Of a stretch of 46,824 nucleotides of DNA, positions 28,427 through 36,596 are shown piece after piece. The position numbers were made by a program, and so were the translations under genes. The DNA comes from Acidobacteria bacterium RIFCSPLOWO2_02_FULL_67_21 (GTDB lineage: Bacteria; Acidobacteriota; Vicinamibacteria; Vicinamibacterales; UBA2999). Numbering within the stretch: the first letter of the stretch is position 1; every line of letters begins with the position of its first letter. The stretch lies in NCBI GenBank assembly GCA_001767195.1, contig MEKU01000036.1, positions 37,386 through 84,209 on the forward strand. Direction: 5' to 3'. The notes beneath the pieces were generated by a model that saw only the letters and a program-made list of their open reading frames with translations, was not told the DNA's origin and did no database searches.

Positions 28427-29999
28427 GGGCGTAGACGGCAAGAGTCTTGACGTAGTCGACGTACTGGTTGTGTTCGACCGGGGATGATTGATCCCGCAAG
28501 TGACGGGCCACCGCGTGTCGAACCCAGGTGACCACGGTGAGCACCCGGAGAAACGCCGGGTCAATTCGGAGCGCGCGCATGTACGAGTCGACCGCGGCCC
28601 GTGCCGCGGCAATGGCGATATCGGATCCCGGATTGGATGCGACCAGCCGTTCGTACGCGTGCCGACGGCTCGACCTGCTGTGGGCGCGCATGGCAACGAA
28701 GAACCAGTGGGTGACGAAATAGATGAGGTCCTGCAGTGCGGGAGCGCCACCCTGGGGGACTTCTCCGTCGGCTTCCCAATCGATCACGGTGAGTCCCTGA
28801 TCCGATCGGTGTACGTTCCATGGACCAAAATCATCATGCTGCAGCACGATCGGGCATCGTTTTCCGCGAAGCTGTTGCGCATGACCGTAGGTGTCTGTGA
28901 ACAGCCGGTCAGTTCGAATATCGAATCCGAATGTGCGCGCGTAGTCCCGGCAGGGCCCTTCAACCCATCGATCGATCTCCGAATCGGTCCACGCGGCCTC
29001 CGACACCTGCCACTGGCTATGAACGCGCGCCAGCCATTCCGTCGCGGCACGCAAATCGTCGATTTGTTGCGCGGCGGTAGCACCCCGATACCCGGTGGAT
29101 GCCGCCATCGACGGACCGGGTGCGAAACTCTCGACGGCGACGGCAAGTCCATGCCATGAACTCGCCTGGTACGGCCTCGGCAGCGTCGGACGCAGATCCG
29201 CCGACAGCTGCGATCGAAGCCTGAGTAGACGGCGATGCTCTCGCGTGGTGTGGCCGTTGAATGCCGGCAGCCGCGACACCTTGATAGCCGCGCGTGGGGC
29301 CTCGCCGCGGCCGAACGGGAGCATCACCACGCGACTGCCATCATCTTGACCGCTGGTGACCAGCGCGAAGGAGGCGCCCGAATCAATGAGATGTGATTTG
29401 AGCGTGAGATCGGTCAGCACCGCCGGTATCGTCGTCGAGACCGAGTCCTCAACGGCGACGACGCTGTAGCACGGAGCGACCGAACCGAATCGGGCGCTGT
29501 TACCGCGCATCCATAGGCGCGCGAGGCGCGCCGCCGCCATCCGTGCATAGGACAATTGCCGCCAGGCAGCGTCGAAGTACCAGTCGAGCGCGCCGGCGCT
29601 ATCGAGCGGAACGAACCGGCGGGCGTCGTCGAAATGCGGAACCACCCAGTAAAGGGCCGATGGCCGGAGTCGCGCGGCGCGGAGCCGCCGGCAGAGGCGA
29701 CGAGGGGTCTCCAGGAGGCCGCGGGCCGTGCGGCGATCCACCTCCGCGTAGAACACGCCGCCGCCCGCGAGCGCCAAGGCAGCCCGGTGCGGCGCAATTG
29801 GAGAATCGTGCAGCACCACAACCGCATCCGCCGTTCGACCCGGCGGCACCGATCGCGAAATGTCGAGCGCCACTCCGAGCGCGCGTAGGAGCGCAGCGAG
29901 TCCCGGTGGCCCACCGAGCAGCACCATGTGCGCGAACGGCTGGCTGTCCGGCATCGGCAGCAAGAATCGCCAGTCGGCGCGGCGCGCATCGGAGGTCAT
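28398..29999 (-). CDS. APH-fold kinase with methyltransferase-like N-terminal domain (copy 1)
   Basis: 533 residues. The C-terminal half is an aminoglycoside/choline-kinase-type fold: ATP-binding lysine K240 (AAIKVSRLP), catalytic loop H388-x-D-x4-N (HDDFGPWN) and metal-binding IDWE (D407). The first ~200 residues show Rossmann-like strands (MVLLGGPPG, ADAVVVLHDS, AGGGVFYAEVD) resembling a degenerate methyltransferase domain without a clear SAM motif. It should phosphorylate a small hydroxylated substrate such as a sugar or polyol; which one is unknown. It overlaps the next kinase gene by ATGA, and the two are paralogues of identical layout. Confidence 0.82.
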   Translation of the reverse strand: MTSDARRADWRFLLPMPDSQPFAHMVLLGGPPGLAALLRALGVALDISRSVPPGRTADAVVVLHDSPIAPHRAALALAGGGVFYAEVDRRTARGLLETPRRLCRRLRAARLRPSALYWVVPHFDDARRFVPLDSAGALDWYFDAAWRQLSYARMAAARLARLWMRGNSARFGSVAPCYSVVAVEDSVSTTIPAVLTDLTLKSHLIDSGASFALVTSGQDDGSRVVMLPFGRGEAPRAAIKVSRLPAFNGHTTREHRRLLRLRSQLSADLRPTLPRPYQASSWHGLAVAVESFAPGPSMAASTGYRGATAAQQIDDLRAATEWLARVHSQWQVSEAAWTDSEIDRWVEGPCRDYARTFGFDIRTDRLFTDTYGHAQQLRGKRCPIVLQHDDFGPWNVHRSDQGLTVIDWEADGEVPQGGAPALQDLIYFVTHWFFVAMRAHSRSSRRHAYERLVASNPGSDIAIAAARAAVDSYMRALRIDPAFLRVLTVVTWVRHAVARHLRDQSSPVEHNQYVDYVKTLAVYAHVLFDDAIE

Positions 30000-31519
30000 G
30001 GCCGCAACTGCGCGGCGTTGCGCTGAGCCAGCGACTGCACGAGCGCGAGGAACGGACCCGAACCGCGCTCAGCTCTGCTTCGTTCGTCGATCGCGTGTTC
30101 AAGTGCACACGCGTGCTTGAGGAGCCTCGTGAGACGGCCACTGATCCCGACAGAACCGGCACAATCGTCCGCGAGGCGATCGACCCATCGGCCAAACACG
30201 GATTCCGAGTCGAACGCCTCGATGAGGGATCGCGTGCGGTCCCGGTCGCCCCGGCTGACAGCGCGCGCGTCTGCAATTGCATAAAACAAGTCCGTCAGCG
30301 GCAAGCCATCGTCCCGTGCGGTCTCCCAGTCGAGCACGCCAAGGGTGGGGTCTCCCTTCAGCACCAGAACGTTGGACATCGTGAGATCGTTGTGTGCGGC
30401 CACATAGGGCAGCGGGGCGTCCCTGACGAGCGCACATTGCTGTTCGAGCCACTCGAGATAAGCGGAGCCGCCGTCGAGGTCGCGCGCGAGGAGGCGGGCG
30501 GGCTGCAGGAGGTGGCGTTGCAGCCTCGGCTTATCGGCGGATGCCGCGCGACCCGTGAGGGCATTCCATCGTCCGAGCCATCGTGCAATCTCTCTGACGA
30601 TGCTGGACAAGCGATCCGGCCGCAGGGTCAGTACAATTCCGGCTGGTTCGCCGGCTACGACCCCGAACCGCAGCGCGGACCGGCCATCCCGCGTTTCGAT
30701 GACGTCGACAGTGGGAACGCGCGCGCCCGCCTGTGACGCAGCGGGACGACACGTGGTCAACGTCTCGGCCTCGCGCCGCCGGTCGACTGACGCCGTCGCC
30801 GTCAGTGGCACCTTCACGATGTCCGACAGCTCGGCCCCCGGAGATGAGAAGGCCGACAATACAGCGTTGACCCGATCCCCCATGGGCTTGTAGCGGATGA
30901 CCACCCGACTGGCGTCCAGGCGGGCCGGACCCGGCGATATCCATTCGAAGGACCTGCGCGCGGCGGGGCGTCTCAGCAGCCACCCCACCTTCGACGCGCA
31001 GCGAGAGGCGACCGCCGGGGCACCCGGCAGCACCGAAAGCAGGAGCGCAGACAGGAGCTTCAACCGCTTCGCCGGGAGCGTCTTGCACAGCCGTCGCGCG
31101 ATGGCGGCATCGATCGGAAGCACGTAGTGCGTCGAGCTGGCCTGACGGAAATGGAGATACGTTCCTTCGACCACCAGGCCACGTTGCGTCAGCAGGTGCA
31201 GCGCCCGCGCACGCCAGCACGGTGGAACGACGCCATAAAGCAGCCCATCGGGCGCCAGCCGACCCGCGCTGGTTGTGATGGCGCTCTCCAACCAGCCTTC
31301 TGCCCGGCACTCCGCGGAATCAGGCGAAAGGACGATCGCATCGAATTGATCCGGGCTGAAGGCGAGGGGGCGCGTACTGCCGCTTCCAAAAACGGCCGGG
31401 CACGAGCGGCCAATGATTGCAATGCGCCCGGCAATGCCATCTGGATGTAGAACATCGAGAAGCGAACGCGCCTCGAGCGCACTGGCACCGTGAGCCCAAG
31501 AGCGAGAGGGCGACCTCAT
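29996..31519 (-). CDS. APH-fold kinase with methyltransferase-like N-terminal domain (copy 2)
   Basis: 507 residues, the same two-part plan as its neighbour. The N-terminal domain (1-200) has RIAIIGR, FDAIVLSPDS and RLAPDGLLYGVVPP in methyltransferase order. A lysine in an N-lobe strand (K236, DIVKVPLTA), catalytic HNDLTMSN (from H376) and metal-binding LDWETA (D398) follow. All kinase residues are present, so it is probably active. Its sequence has diverged widely from copy 1 outside these motifs, suggesting a different substrate. ATG 31519 overlaps the upstream GT2 stop by four bases; the longer open frame to 31687 lies over that gene. Confidence 0.82.
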   Translation of the reverse strand: MRSPSRSWAHGASALEARSLLDVLHPDGIAGRIAIIGRSCPAVFGSGSTRPLAFSPDQFDAIVLSPDSAECRAEGWLESAITTSAGRLAPDGLLYGVVPPCWRARALHLLTQRGLVVEGTYLHFRQASSTHYVLPIDAAIARRLCKTLPAKRLKLLSALLLSVLPGAPAVASRCASKVGWLLRRPAARRSFEWISPGPARLDASRVVIRYKPMGDRVNAVLSAFSSPGAELSDIVKVPLTATASVDRRREAETLTTCRPAASQAGARVPTVDVIETRDGRSALRFGVVAGEPAGIVLTLRPDRLSSIVREIARWLGRWNALTGRAASADKPRLQRHLLQPARLLARDLDGGSAYLEWLEQQCALVRDAPLPYVAAHNDLTMSNVLVLKGDPTLGVLDWETARDDGLPLTDLFYAIADARAVSRGDRDRTRSLIEAFDSESVFGRWVDRLADDCAGSVGISGRLTRLLKHACALEHAIDERSRAERGSGPFLALVQSLAQRNAAQLRP

Positions 31520-32463
31520 TCGGCACTTCGCGCGCGACGCCCTGAGTGAATCTCCCGGTCGACCGCCAGCCGCCAGGCGGCCATGTTCTCGGCAAGATGG
31601 CGACGGCGGCGCTCGTTGACAGCGAGTGCAAGACGTACTGTGTCCCGCACTATCCGGAGAACCATGGCGGCCGCCATGACGGACCACGCTGTGGCCAGTC
31701 CGATGCCCGAATAGTGCCGGCGGTAGAACTGCATTGCGCTAGTCCAGCCCTGCGCCAACATCACAGCCCTGCGCTGTCGCGTGCTGACAGCGCCAACATG
31801 GATGACGTCCGCGACCGGGGCAAAATGCGTCTCCCAGCCGCATTGCCGTGCGCGATAGCAGAGATCGATCTCCTCCCCGTACATGAAGAACGATTCATCG
31901 AAACCGCCGACCGCGTCGAACGTGCGCCGCCGGATGATCAGTGCCGCCCCGGTGACCCATGGCACGATACGAGGGCCATCGTGGGACCATCCAGCCAGAC
32001 ATCGTTCGCCGAGCCACGGAATGTGCATCAACACACGGTCCACCGGGTCCTCTCGAAGCGGCGGTCGTAAGGGTGACGGGAATCGAAAGCACGATCGCTC
32101 CAACAGCCCTTCTGGACTCAGAAGACGCGGTCCGACGATGCCGGCGCGTGGATGCTCGTTCAGGTAGCGTTCCAGCGCCCCGAGGGCCCCCGGCCGAAGC
32201 CGTGTGTCGCTGTTCAGCAGCAGGACGTCCGCTGACCCGCAATGCCGAATGCCGCGGTTACCGCCGGCACCATATCCGGGGTTGCTTGGATCAACGTCGA
32301 CGATGACGGATGGAAATTCGCGCCGCACCATCTCGGCGCTGCCATCCGAAGACCCGTTATCAGCTACGACGATCCGCGCTGGGCAATTCAGCTCGGCGCT
32401 CTGGAGACACGCGCGGAGATGCTCCAGGGCGTTGAAGCTCACGATCACGACGGCCAGCGACAC
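31516..32463 (-). CDS. GT2 family glycosyltransferase (rhamnosyltransferase-like)
   Basis: 315 residues. AVVIVSFNALEHLRACL, ADNGSSDGS and a LLNSDTRL donor site (NSD in place of DxD, 84-86) are typical of the WbbL/rhamnosyltransferase branch. PWVTGAALIIRR and FFMYGEEIDLCYR are diagnostic blocks of that branch. A hydrophobic stretch near 262-282 could touch the membrane. It is the first gene of the twelve-gene operon, and the promoter must lie in the divergent region 32464-32783. A rhamnose donor is only suggested by similarity; no rhamnose biosynthesis genes are in the window. Confidence 0.92.
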   Translation of the reverse strand: MSLAVVIVSFNALEHLRACLQSAELNCPARIVVADNGSSDGSAEMVRREFPSVIVDVDPSNPGYGAGGNRGIRHCGSADVLLLNSDTRLRPGALGALERYLNEHPRAGIVGPRLLSPEGLLERSCFRFPSPLRPPLREDPVDRVLMHIPWLGERCLAGWSHDGPRIVPWVTGAALIIRRRTFDAVGGFDESFFMYGEEIDLCYRARQCGWETHFAPVADVIHVGAVSTRQRRAVMLAQGWTSAMQFYRRHYSGIGLATAWSVMAAAMVLRIVRDTVRLALAVNERRRRHLAENMAAWRLAVDREIHSGRRARSAE

Positions 32464-32783
32464 CGCTGAGCCTCCATGTCACCAGTGTCGCTGTGTGCAC
32501 TGAACACATGGATGAGATCCGGATCACAAATGTAGTGTGACCGGCTGTGTAATTCGGTCGTGAGCGTGTAAATCTTGCTCACGCCAGGCGGTTGTCATTT
32601 TTCAAGCTCGGCCTTTTTTGGCGCATTTCCGATCCGAAGACTTTCTTCTGCGCCGGCGCAGCTTTCGCAGTGGGGCGCACCACTTCAAGTCTCCGATCGA
32701 CCTTGAACAGAACGACCACAACCTGGGGCTGCGCGCAGTCGTACACACGAACGTGCAGTCGGAAGAACGGGTGCGGGAGGTGT
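32464..32783. promoter_or_regulatory. Divergent promoter region between the glycan operon and the BACON cassette
   Basis: 320 bases with no convincing gene between two divergent starts. It is clearly more AT-rich than its flanks between 32520 and 32650, including TTTTTCAAG and CCTTTTTTGG. TGTG-rich repeats (GTAGTGTGACCGGCTGTGTAATT) lie at 32532-32554. GGGAGG at 32775-32780 is the ribosome site of the first BACON gene. Both promoters must be here, but no confident -35/-10 or -24/-12 pair is readable. Confidence 0.5.
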
Positions 32784-33701
32784 ATGACGCGGCGACCCCC
32801 TCACGTCTCATGCGTTGCACGTACGGCCGTCATCTACGTCACGTGCGCGCTATCAGGGCTTCTGGCACTCGCGACGCCGCTTGCCGGCCAAACCCTGAAT
32901 CCGAACGTCATCGAGTTCTTGCCGCCACAGCTAGCCGCCGCTGTCAACCGCTACGACATCGCGTTCTACCAGGCTTCGGCAGCCGACCCGTTCCTCGTCG
33001 TAAACATTGGAAAACCCTCGCCGCAGGCCGATGGCATGATTCGCGCCGATCTGACCGCAAAGATTACGAACTGGCCGGCTCCAAATGCCCTCTGCATCGC
33101 CCGGGTCGCTGCAGTGTCGGCAACAGGAACGACGCAGAGCATTGCCTCCAACATGTTTGTGTACCAGTGCGACTTTTCATTGTCATCGGCCAACCAGTCG
33201 TTCCCGGCCGCGGGCGGAACCGGAAAGGTCGCCGTCACGACGCAGACCTGGTGTGGCTGGCGGGCCACCAGCGCCGTGAGCTGGATCACGATCACGTCGG
33301 GAACGAACGGTGTCGGATCCGGAACGATCACATACGAGACTGCCCCGAACACGACGACGACCAGCCGACGTGGCGCGTTGACGATTGCCGGCCTGACGTA
33401 CACCGTGACGCAGGCCGCGGCACCGAATGTGCCGCCCACAGTAAGAATCGTGCGGCCCTCGAATGGTGAAACGTTAAGTGCCAGGTCGGTCAGGATCGAT
33501 GCGGAATCATCCGACAGCGACGGCACGGTAACGAGCGTCGCCTTCTACGCCAACGGCGTTCGCATCGGGGCCTCAACCGAAGCGCAGCCCTCCGTCCGTT
33601 GGTCGCCGGACGCCCCAGGCCCGTACACGCTGACGGCATCGGCAACGGACAACGCAGGTGCCACCACGTGGTCGGCGCCCGTATCGGTCACGATTCGCTG
33701 A
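32784..33701 (+). CDS. Secreted BACON and Ig-like domain protein (copy 1)
   Basis: 305 residues from ATG 32784. A signal peptide ends near residue 35 (LATPLAG-Q). A conserved ~95-residue domain starts LNPNVIEFLPP and holds FLVVNIGKPSPQADGMIR; I do not recognise it beyond a possible Fn3-like fold. Then a BACON domain (CDFSLSS, FPAAGGTGKVAVTTQTWCGWRAT, LTYTVTQ) and a C-terminal Ig-like domain (PPTVRIVRPSNGE to VSVTIR) follow. BACON domains are thought to bind mucin or carbohydrate. It is probably a secreted or surface glycan-binding protein. A strong GGGAGG precedes the ATG, which argues against longer starts such as 32592. Confidence 0.88.
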   Translation: MTRRPPHVSCVARTAVIYVTCALSGLLALATPLAGQTLNPNVIEFLPPQLAAAVNRYDIAFYQASAADPFLVVNIGKPSPQADGMIRADLTAKITNWPAPNALCIARVAAVSATGTTQSIASNMFVYQCDFSLSSANQSFPAAGGTGKVAVTTQTWCGWRATSAVSWITITSGTNGVGSGTITYETAPNTTTTSRRGALTIAGLTYTVTQAAAPNVPPTVRIVRPSNGETLSARSVRIDAESSDSDGTVTSVAFYANGVRIGASTEAQPSVRWSPDAPGPYTLTASATDNAGATTWSAPVSVTIR

Positions 33702-33873
33702 CAATGTCCTTCGTGATCCTGTCTCGTAAGGCCGGCGACGAAACGGTAAACGCAACGGATGATGAAAGGGCGCGTATGACCGGAATATTGCGCTGTTTCG
33801 CACGTGATTACACAGATCTGTCGTTGTGTGGCGCCGGGCGCGAGTTTCGCACTGAACCCATCGTCAACGGATC

Positions 33874-34812
33874 ATGGCGACCCAACAACCGTCGATGTGG
33901 ATGCGCTCACGTCGCGCCATCAGCCGCGCGGCGTTCACGCTGCTGGTGGCGTGGGCTGGGAATGTAACGGTGTACGCGCAGACCGTCAATCCAAATGTTG
34001 TCGAGTTCCTGCCACCCGCCGACCACAGCCAGGTGAGCCGCTATGACCTGGCGTTTTACACCTTGACCGCAGGCGATCCCTTTCTGACCGTCAATATCGG
34101 CAAGCCGACGCCGCAGTTGGACGGCCTGATCCGCGTGGACCTGACCCGCACGCTTACGAGCTGGCCAGAGCCAAACGTCATCAGCGCCGCGCGCGTGATC
34201 AGCGTCGCCTCTGGTGCGTCAAACGCGAGCCTTCACTCCAACTCGTTCGTCTTTCAATGCGATTTTTCGCTCTCCTCGACGGGGCAGTCGTTCAGCGCGT
34301 CTGGTGGCTCGAGCACGGTGTCACTGACGACGCAGAGTTATTGCAGCTGGAAGGCGACGAGCTCCTCCAGTTGGATAACGGTCAGTACTGCCGGCGGAAC
34401 CGGGTCGGCCACCGTCGGATACTCAGTGGCACCACACACATCGACGACCAACCGAACCGGAACGGTGACTGTGGCGGGACTGACGTACACGGTGACGCAG
34501 GCGGCGGCCGCGACATCGCCCAGTCCGGTCGCGCCAAACGCCCCGCCGACGGTCACGATCACGCGTCCATCAGCCGGCAGTACGATTAACGGGCGGCAGG
34601 TGAAGATCGACGCCTCCGCATCTGACAGCGACGGCTCGATCGCGTCCGTGGCGTTCTACGTCGACGACAAGCTCGTCGGAACCTCGTCGAAGGCGCCCTA
34701 CTCCATCCAGTGGTCGCCGGACACGAACGGCACCTACACGTTCAAAGCGCTGGCAACAGACAATCTCGGAGCCACGGCATGGTCGCCGCCCGTGACCGCG
34801 ACGGTGCGCTGA
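33874..34812 (+). CDS. Secreted BACON and Ig-like domain protein (copy 2)
   Basis: 312 residues and a tandem paralogue of copy 1 over its full length: signal peptide ending near 36 (TVYAQ), the same VNPNVVEFLPP domain, a BACON domain (CDFSLSSTGQSF, YCSWKATSSSSWITV) and a C-terminal Ig-like domain. The linker between BACON and Ig-like domain is longer by an Ala/Ser/Pro insert. The 172-base gap between copies has no good ORF. Its stop overlaps an ATG (TGATG), but the following gene probably starts 42 bases later. It is a likely glycan-binding secreted protein; the true ligand is unknown. Confidence 0.88.
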   Translation: MATQQPSMWMRSRRAISRAAFTLLVAWAGNVTVYAQTVNPNVVEFLPPADHSQVSRYDLAFYTLTAGDPFLTVNIGKPTPQLDGLIRVDLTRTLTSWPEPNVISAARVISVASGASNASLHSNSFVFQCDFSLSSTGQSFSASGGSSTVSLTTQSYCSWKATSSSSWITVSTAGGTGSATVGYSVAPHTSTTNRTGTVTVAGLTYTVTQAAAATSPSPVAPNAPPTVTITRPSAGSTINGRQVKIDASASDSDGSIASVAFYVDDKLVGTSSKAPYSIQWSPDTNGTYTFKALATDNLGATAWSPPVTATVR

Positions 34813-34853
34813 TGCAGGCTGACCCGGTGTACGATCTCAGGAGATCAGGATCG

Positions 34854-36566
34854 ATGACGCGGCTGCTGCGCAACCGATTGGTCCTTGTGGGATTGATGGC
34901 CCCGATCGTCTGGGCGTCAGCCGGAACTGTGGTCATGGCGCAGACCACCGCGACACTCGTGCGGGTATACCAGGGCAGCACGACCGCACCGGCCGTCACG
35001 ATCAGTGTGGCGCCATCCTCCGCCAGCATTGCGCCGGGCGCGACGGTTCAGTTTGCCGCGAGCGTGACGGGGACGACCAATACATCCGTCGTCTGGACCG
35101 CCACCGGCGGCACGATCAGCACTGCGGGGCTGTACGCCGCCGGTCAGACGGCGGGCACCTACAGGATCACGGCCACGATCAGCGGTGGCACGATCTCGGG
35201 CTCCGCTGCGGTGACGATCGGGAATTCCGGCTCGGACTCCGTCGACATTTCTCCCGGACAGGATATCCAGGCTCAGATCAATTCTTTCCCAAACGGCACC
35301 GCGTTCCGCCTGAAGGCCGGCGTGCACCGATTGAGAGCTCCGCTCGTTCCACGTGGCGGGAACGTCTTCGTCGGAGAGTCGGGCACCGTCGTCTCAGGTG
35401 CGCGGCTCCTGACCACCTTCAGCCGGTCGGGCAGCTACTGGGTGGTCGACGGTCAGACGCAGCAAGGCGAAGTGCACGGTGCGTGTGAAGCAGCGTACCC
35501 CCGGTGCTCGAGGCCGGAAGACCTCTACATCGACGACATCATGCTCCAGCATGTGAGCTCACTGGCGGGGGTTGGCCCGGGTAAGTGGTACTTCGACTAC
35601 GACGGCGACCGTATCTTCTTCTATGACGATCCGACGGGACGGCGGGTCGAAACGACCGTGACGCGGCACGCGTTTGGCGGCAGCGCCCCGCACGTCACAA
35701 TTTCGCAGCTCGTCATCGAGAAGTTTGCCAATCCGGCGCAAGCCGGTGCCATCGAAGGGGACCACACGAGCCTCTGGACGGTGCAGAACAACGAGGTTCG
35801 ATTCAATCATGGTGTCGGGATCCGTCTGGGCCACGGCATGAAGGTCGTGAGGAACGCGGTCCACCGCAACGGTCAGCTGGGAGTCGGCGGCGTCGGCGAC
35901 GATGTACTGGTCGAGCAGAACACGATCGCGTACAACAACACCGCGCACCATTCGGTCGGGTGGGAAGCGGGCGGGACCAAATTCGTGAACACGCTTCGAC
36001 TTGTCGTGCGTGGAAATCAGGTCCACCACAATGACGGGCCTGGATTGTGGACCGACATCAATAACCGGGACACTCTCTACGAGAACAACACCGTGGAGGA
36101 CAATACCGGCAACGGCATCTTCCACGAGGTCAGCTATGCCGCCATCATCCGCAACAACGTCGTGAGGCGAAACGGTAAGTACACCGGTTTGGCGTGGTCC
36201 GGTGGCGCGGGTATTGTGGTAGCAGCGTCCCCCAATGTCCAGATCTACGGAAACAGCCTGGCGAGCAACGCGAATGGGATCATCGCCATCCAGCAGAACC
36301 GTGCGAATGAGGGTGCGTACGGGCAGACGATCATCGAAAACCTTGATGTGCGCGATAACGCCGTGCTTACGAGCAGTGGAACTTCGGCAGGATTGCTGCA
36401 GGACATCAACGATTCGTCATATTTCACGAGTCGCAATAATCGATTCCAGAACAACGACTATCAGCTCGGTACCGTCGCGCGCCCCTTCGCCTGGTCCAAC
36501 CAGGATCTGGAGGAACAGCAGTGGCAGTCGTACGGGCAGGACACGCTGGGCAGCTTCACACGCTGA
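34854..36566 (+). CDS. Secreted Ig-like plus right-handed parallel beta-helix protein
   Basis: 570 residues from ATG 34854 (AGGA six to nine bases before). A signal peptide ends near 29 (VVMA-Q). A Big_2-type Ig domain (about 45-120, ISVAPSSASIAPGATVQFAASV) is followed by a long beta-helix (about 130-510) with rungs such as VRGNQVHHNDGPGLWTDI, YENNTVEDNTGNGIF and IRNNVVRRNG. This pectate-lyase/NosD-like fold is used by polysaccharide lyases, C5-epimerases and structural adhesins; no catalytic set is identifiable by eye. It may process or bind the glycan made by the flanking operons. It ends 30 bases from a convergent gene. Confidence 0.88.
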   Translation: MTRLLRNRLVLVGLMAPIVWASAGTVVMAQTTATLVRVYQGSTTAPAVTISVAPSSASIAPGATVQFAASVTGTTNTSVVWTATGGTISTAGLYAAGQTAGTYRITATISGGTISGSAAVTIGNSGSDSVDISPGQDIQAQINSFPNGTAFRLKAGVHRLRAPLVPRGGNVFVGESGTVVSGARLLTTFSRSGSYWVVDGQTQQGEVHGACEAAYPRCSRPEDLYIDDIMLQHVSSLAGVGPGKWYFDYDGDRIFFYDDPTGRRVETTVTRHAFGGSAPHVTISQLVIEKFANPAQAGAIEGDHTSLWTVQNNEVRFNHGVGIRLGHGMKVVRNAVHRNGQLGVGGVGDDVLVEQNTIAYNNTAHHSVGWEAGGTKFVNTLRLVVRGNQVHHNDGPGLWTDINNRDTLYENNTVEDNTGNGIFHEVSYAAIIRNNVVRRNGKYTGLAWSGGAGIVVAASPNVQIYGNSLASNANGIIAIQQNRANEGAYGQTIIENLDVRDNAVLTSSGTSAGLLQDINDSSYFTSRNNRFQNNDYQLGTVARPFAWSNQDLEEQQWQSYGQDTLGSFTR

Positions 36567-36596
36567 TCGATCGAGCTGCCCCTCAGCACGCTTGAC

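Noticed and set aside
32592-32783. N-terminal extension of the first BACON protein
   Set aside because: A strong GGGAGG and a signal peptide place the start at 32784; the extension would bury the signal peptide and is Arg/Thr-rich.
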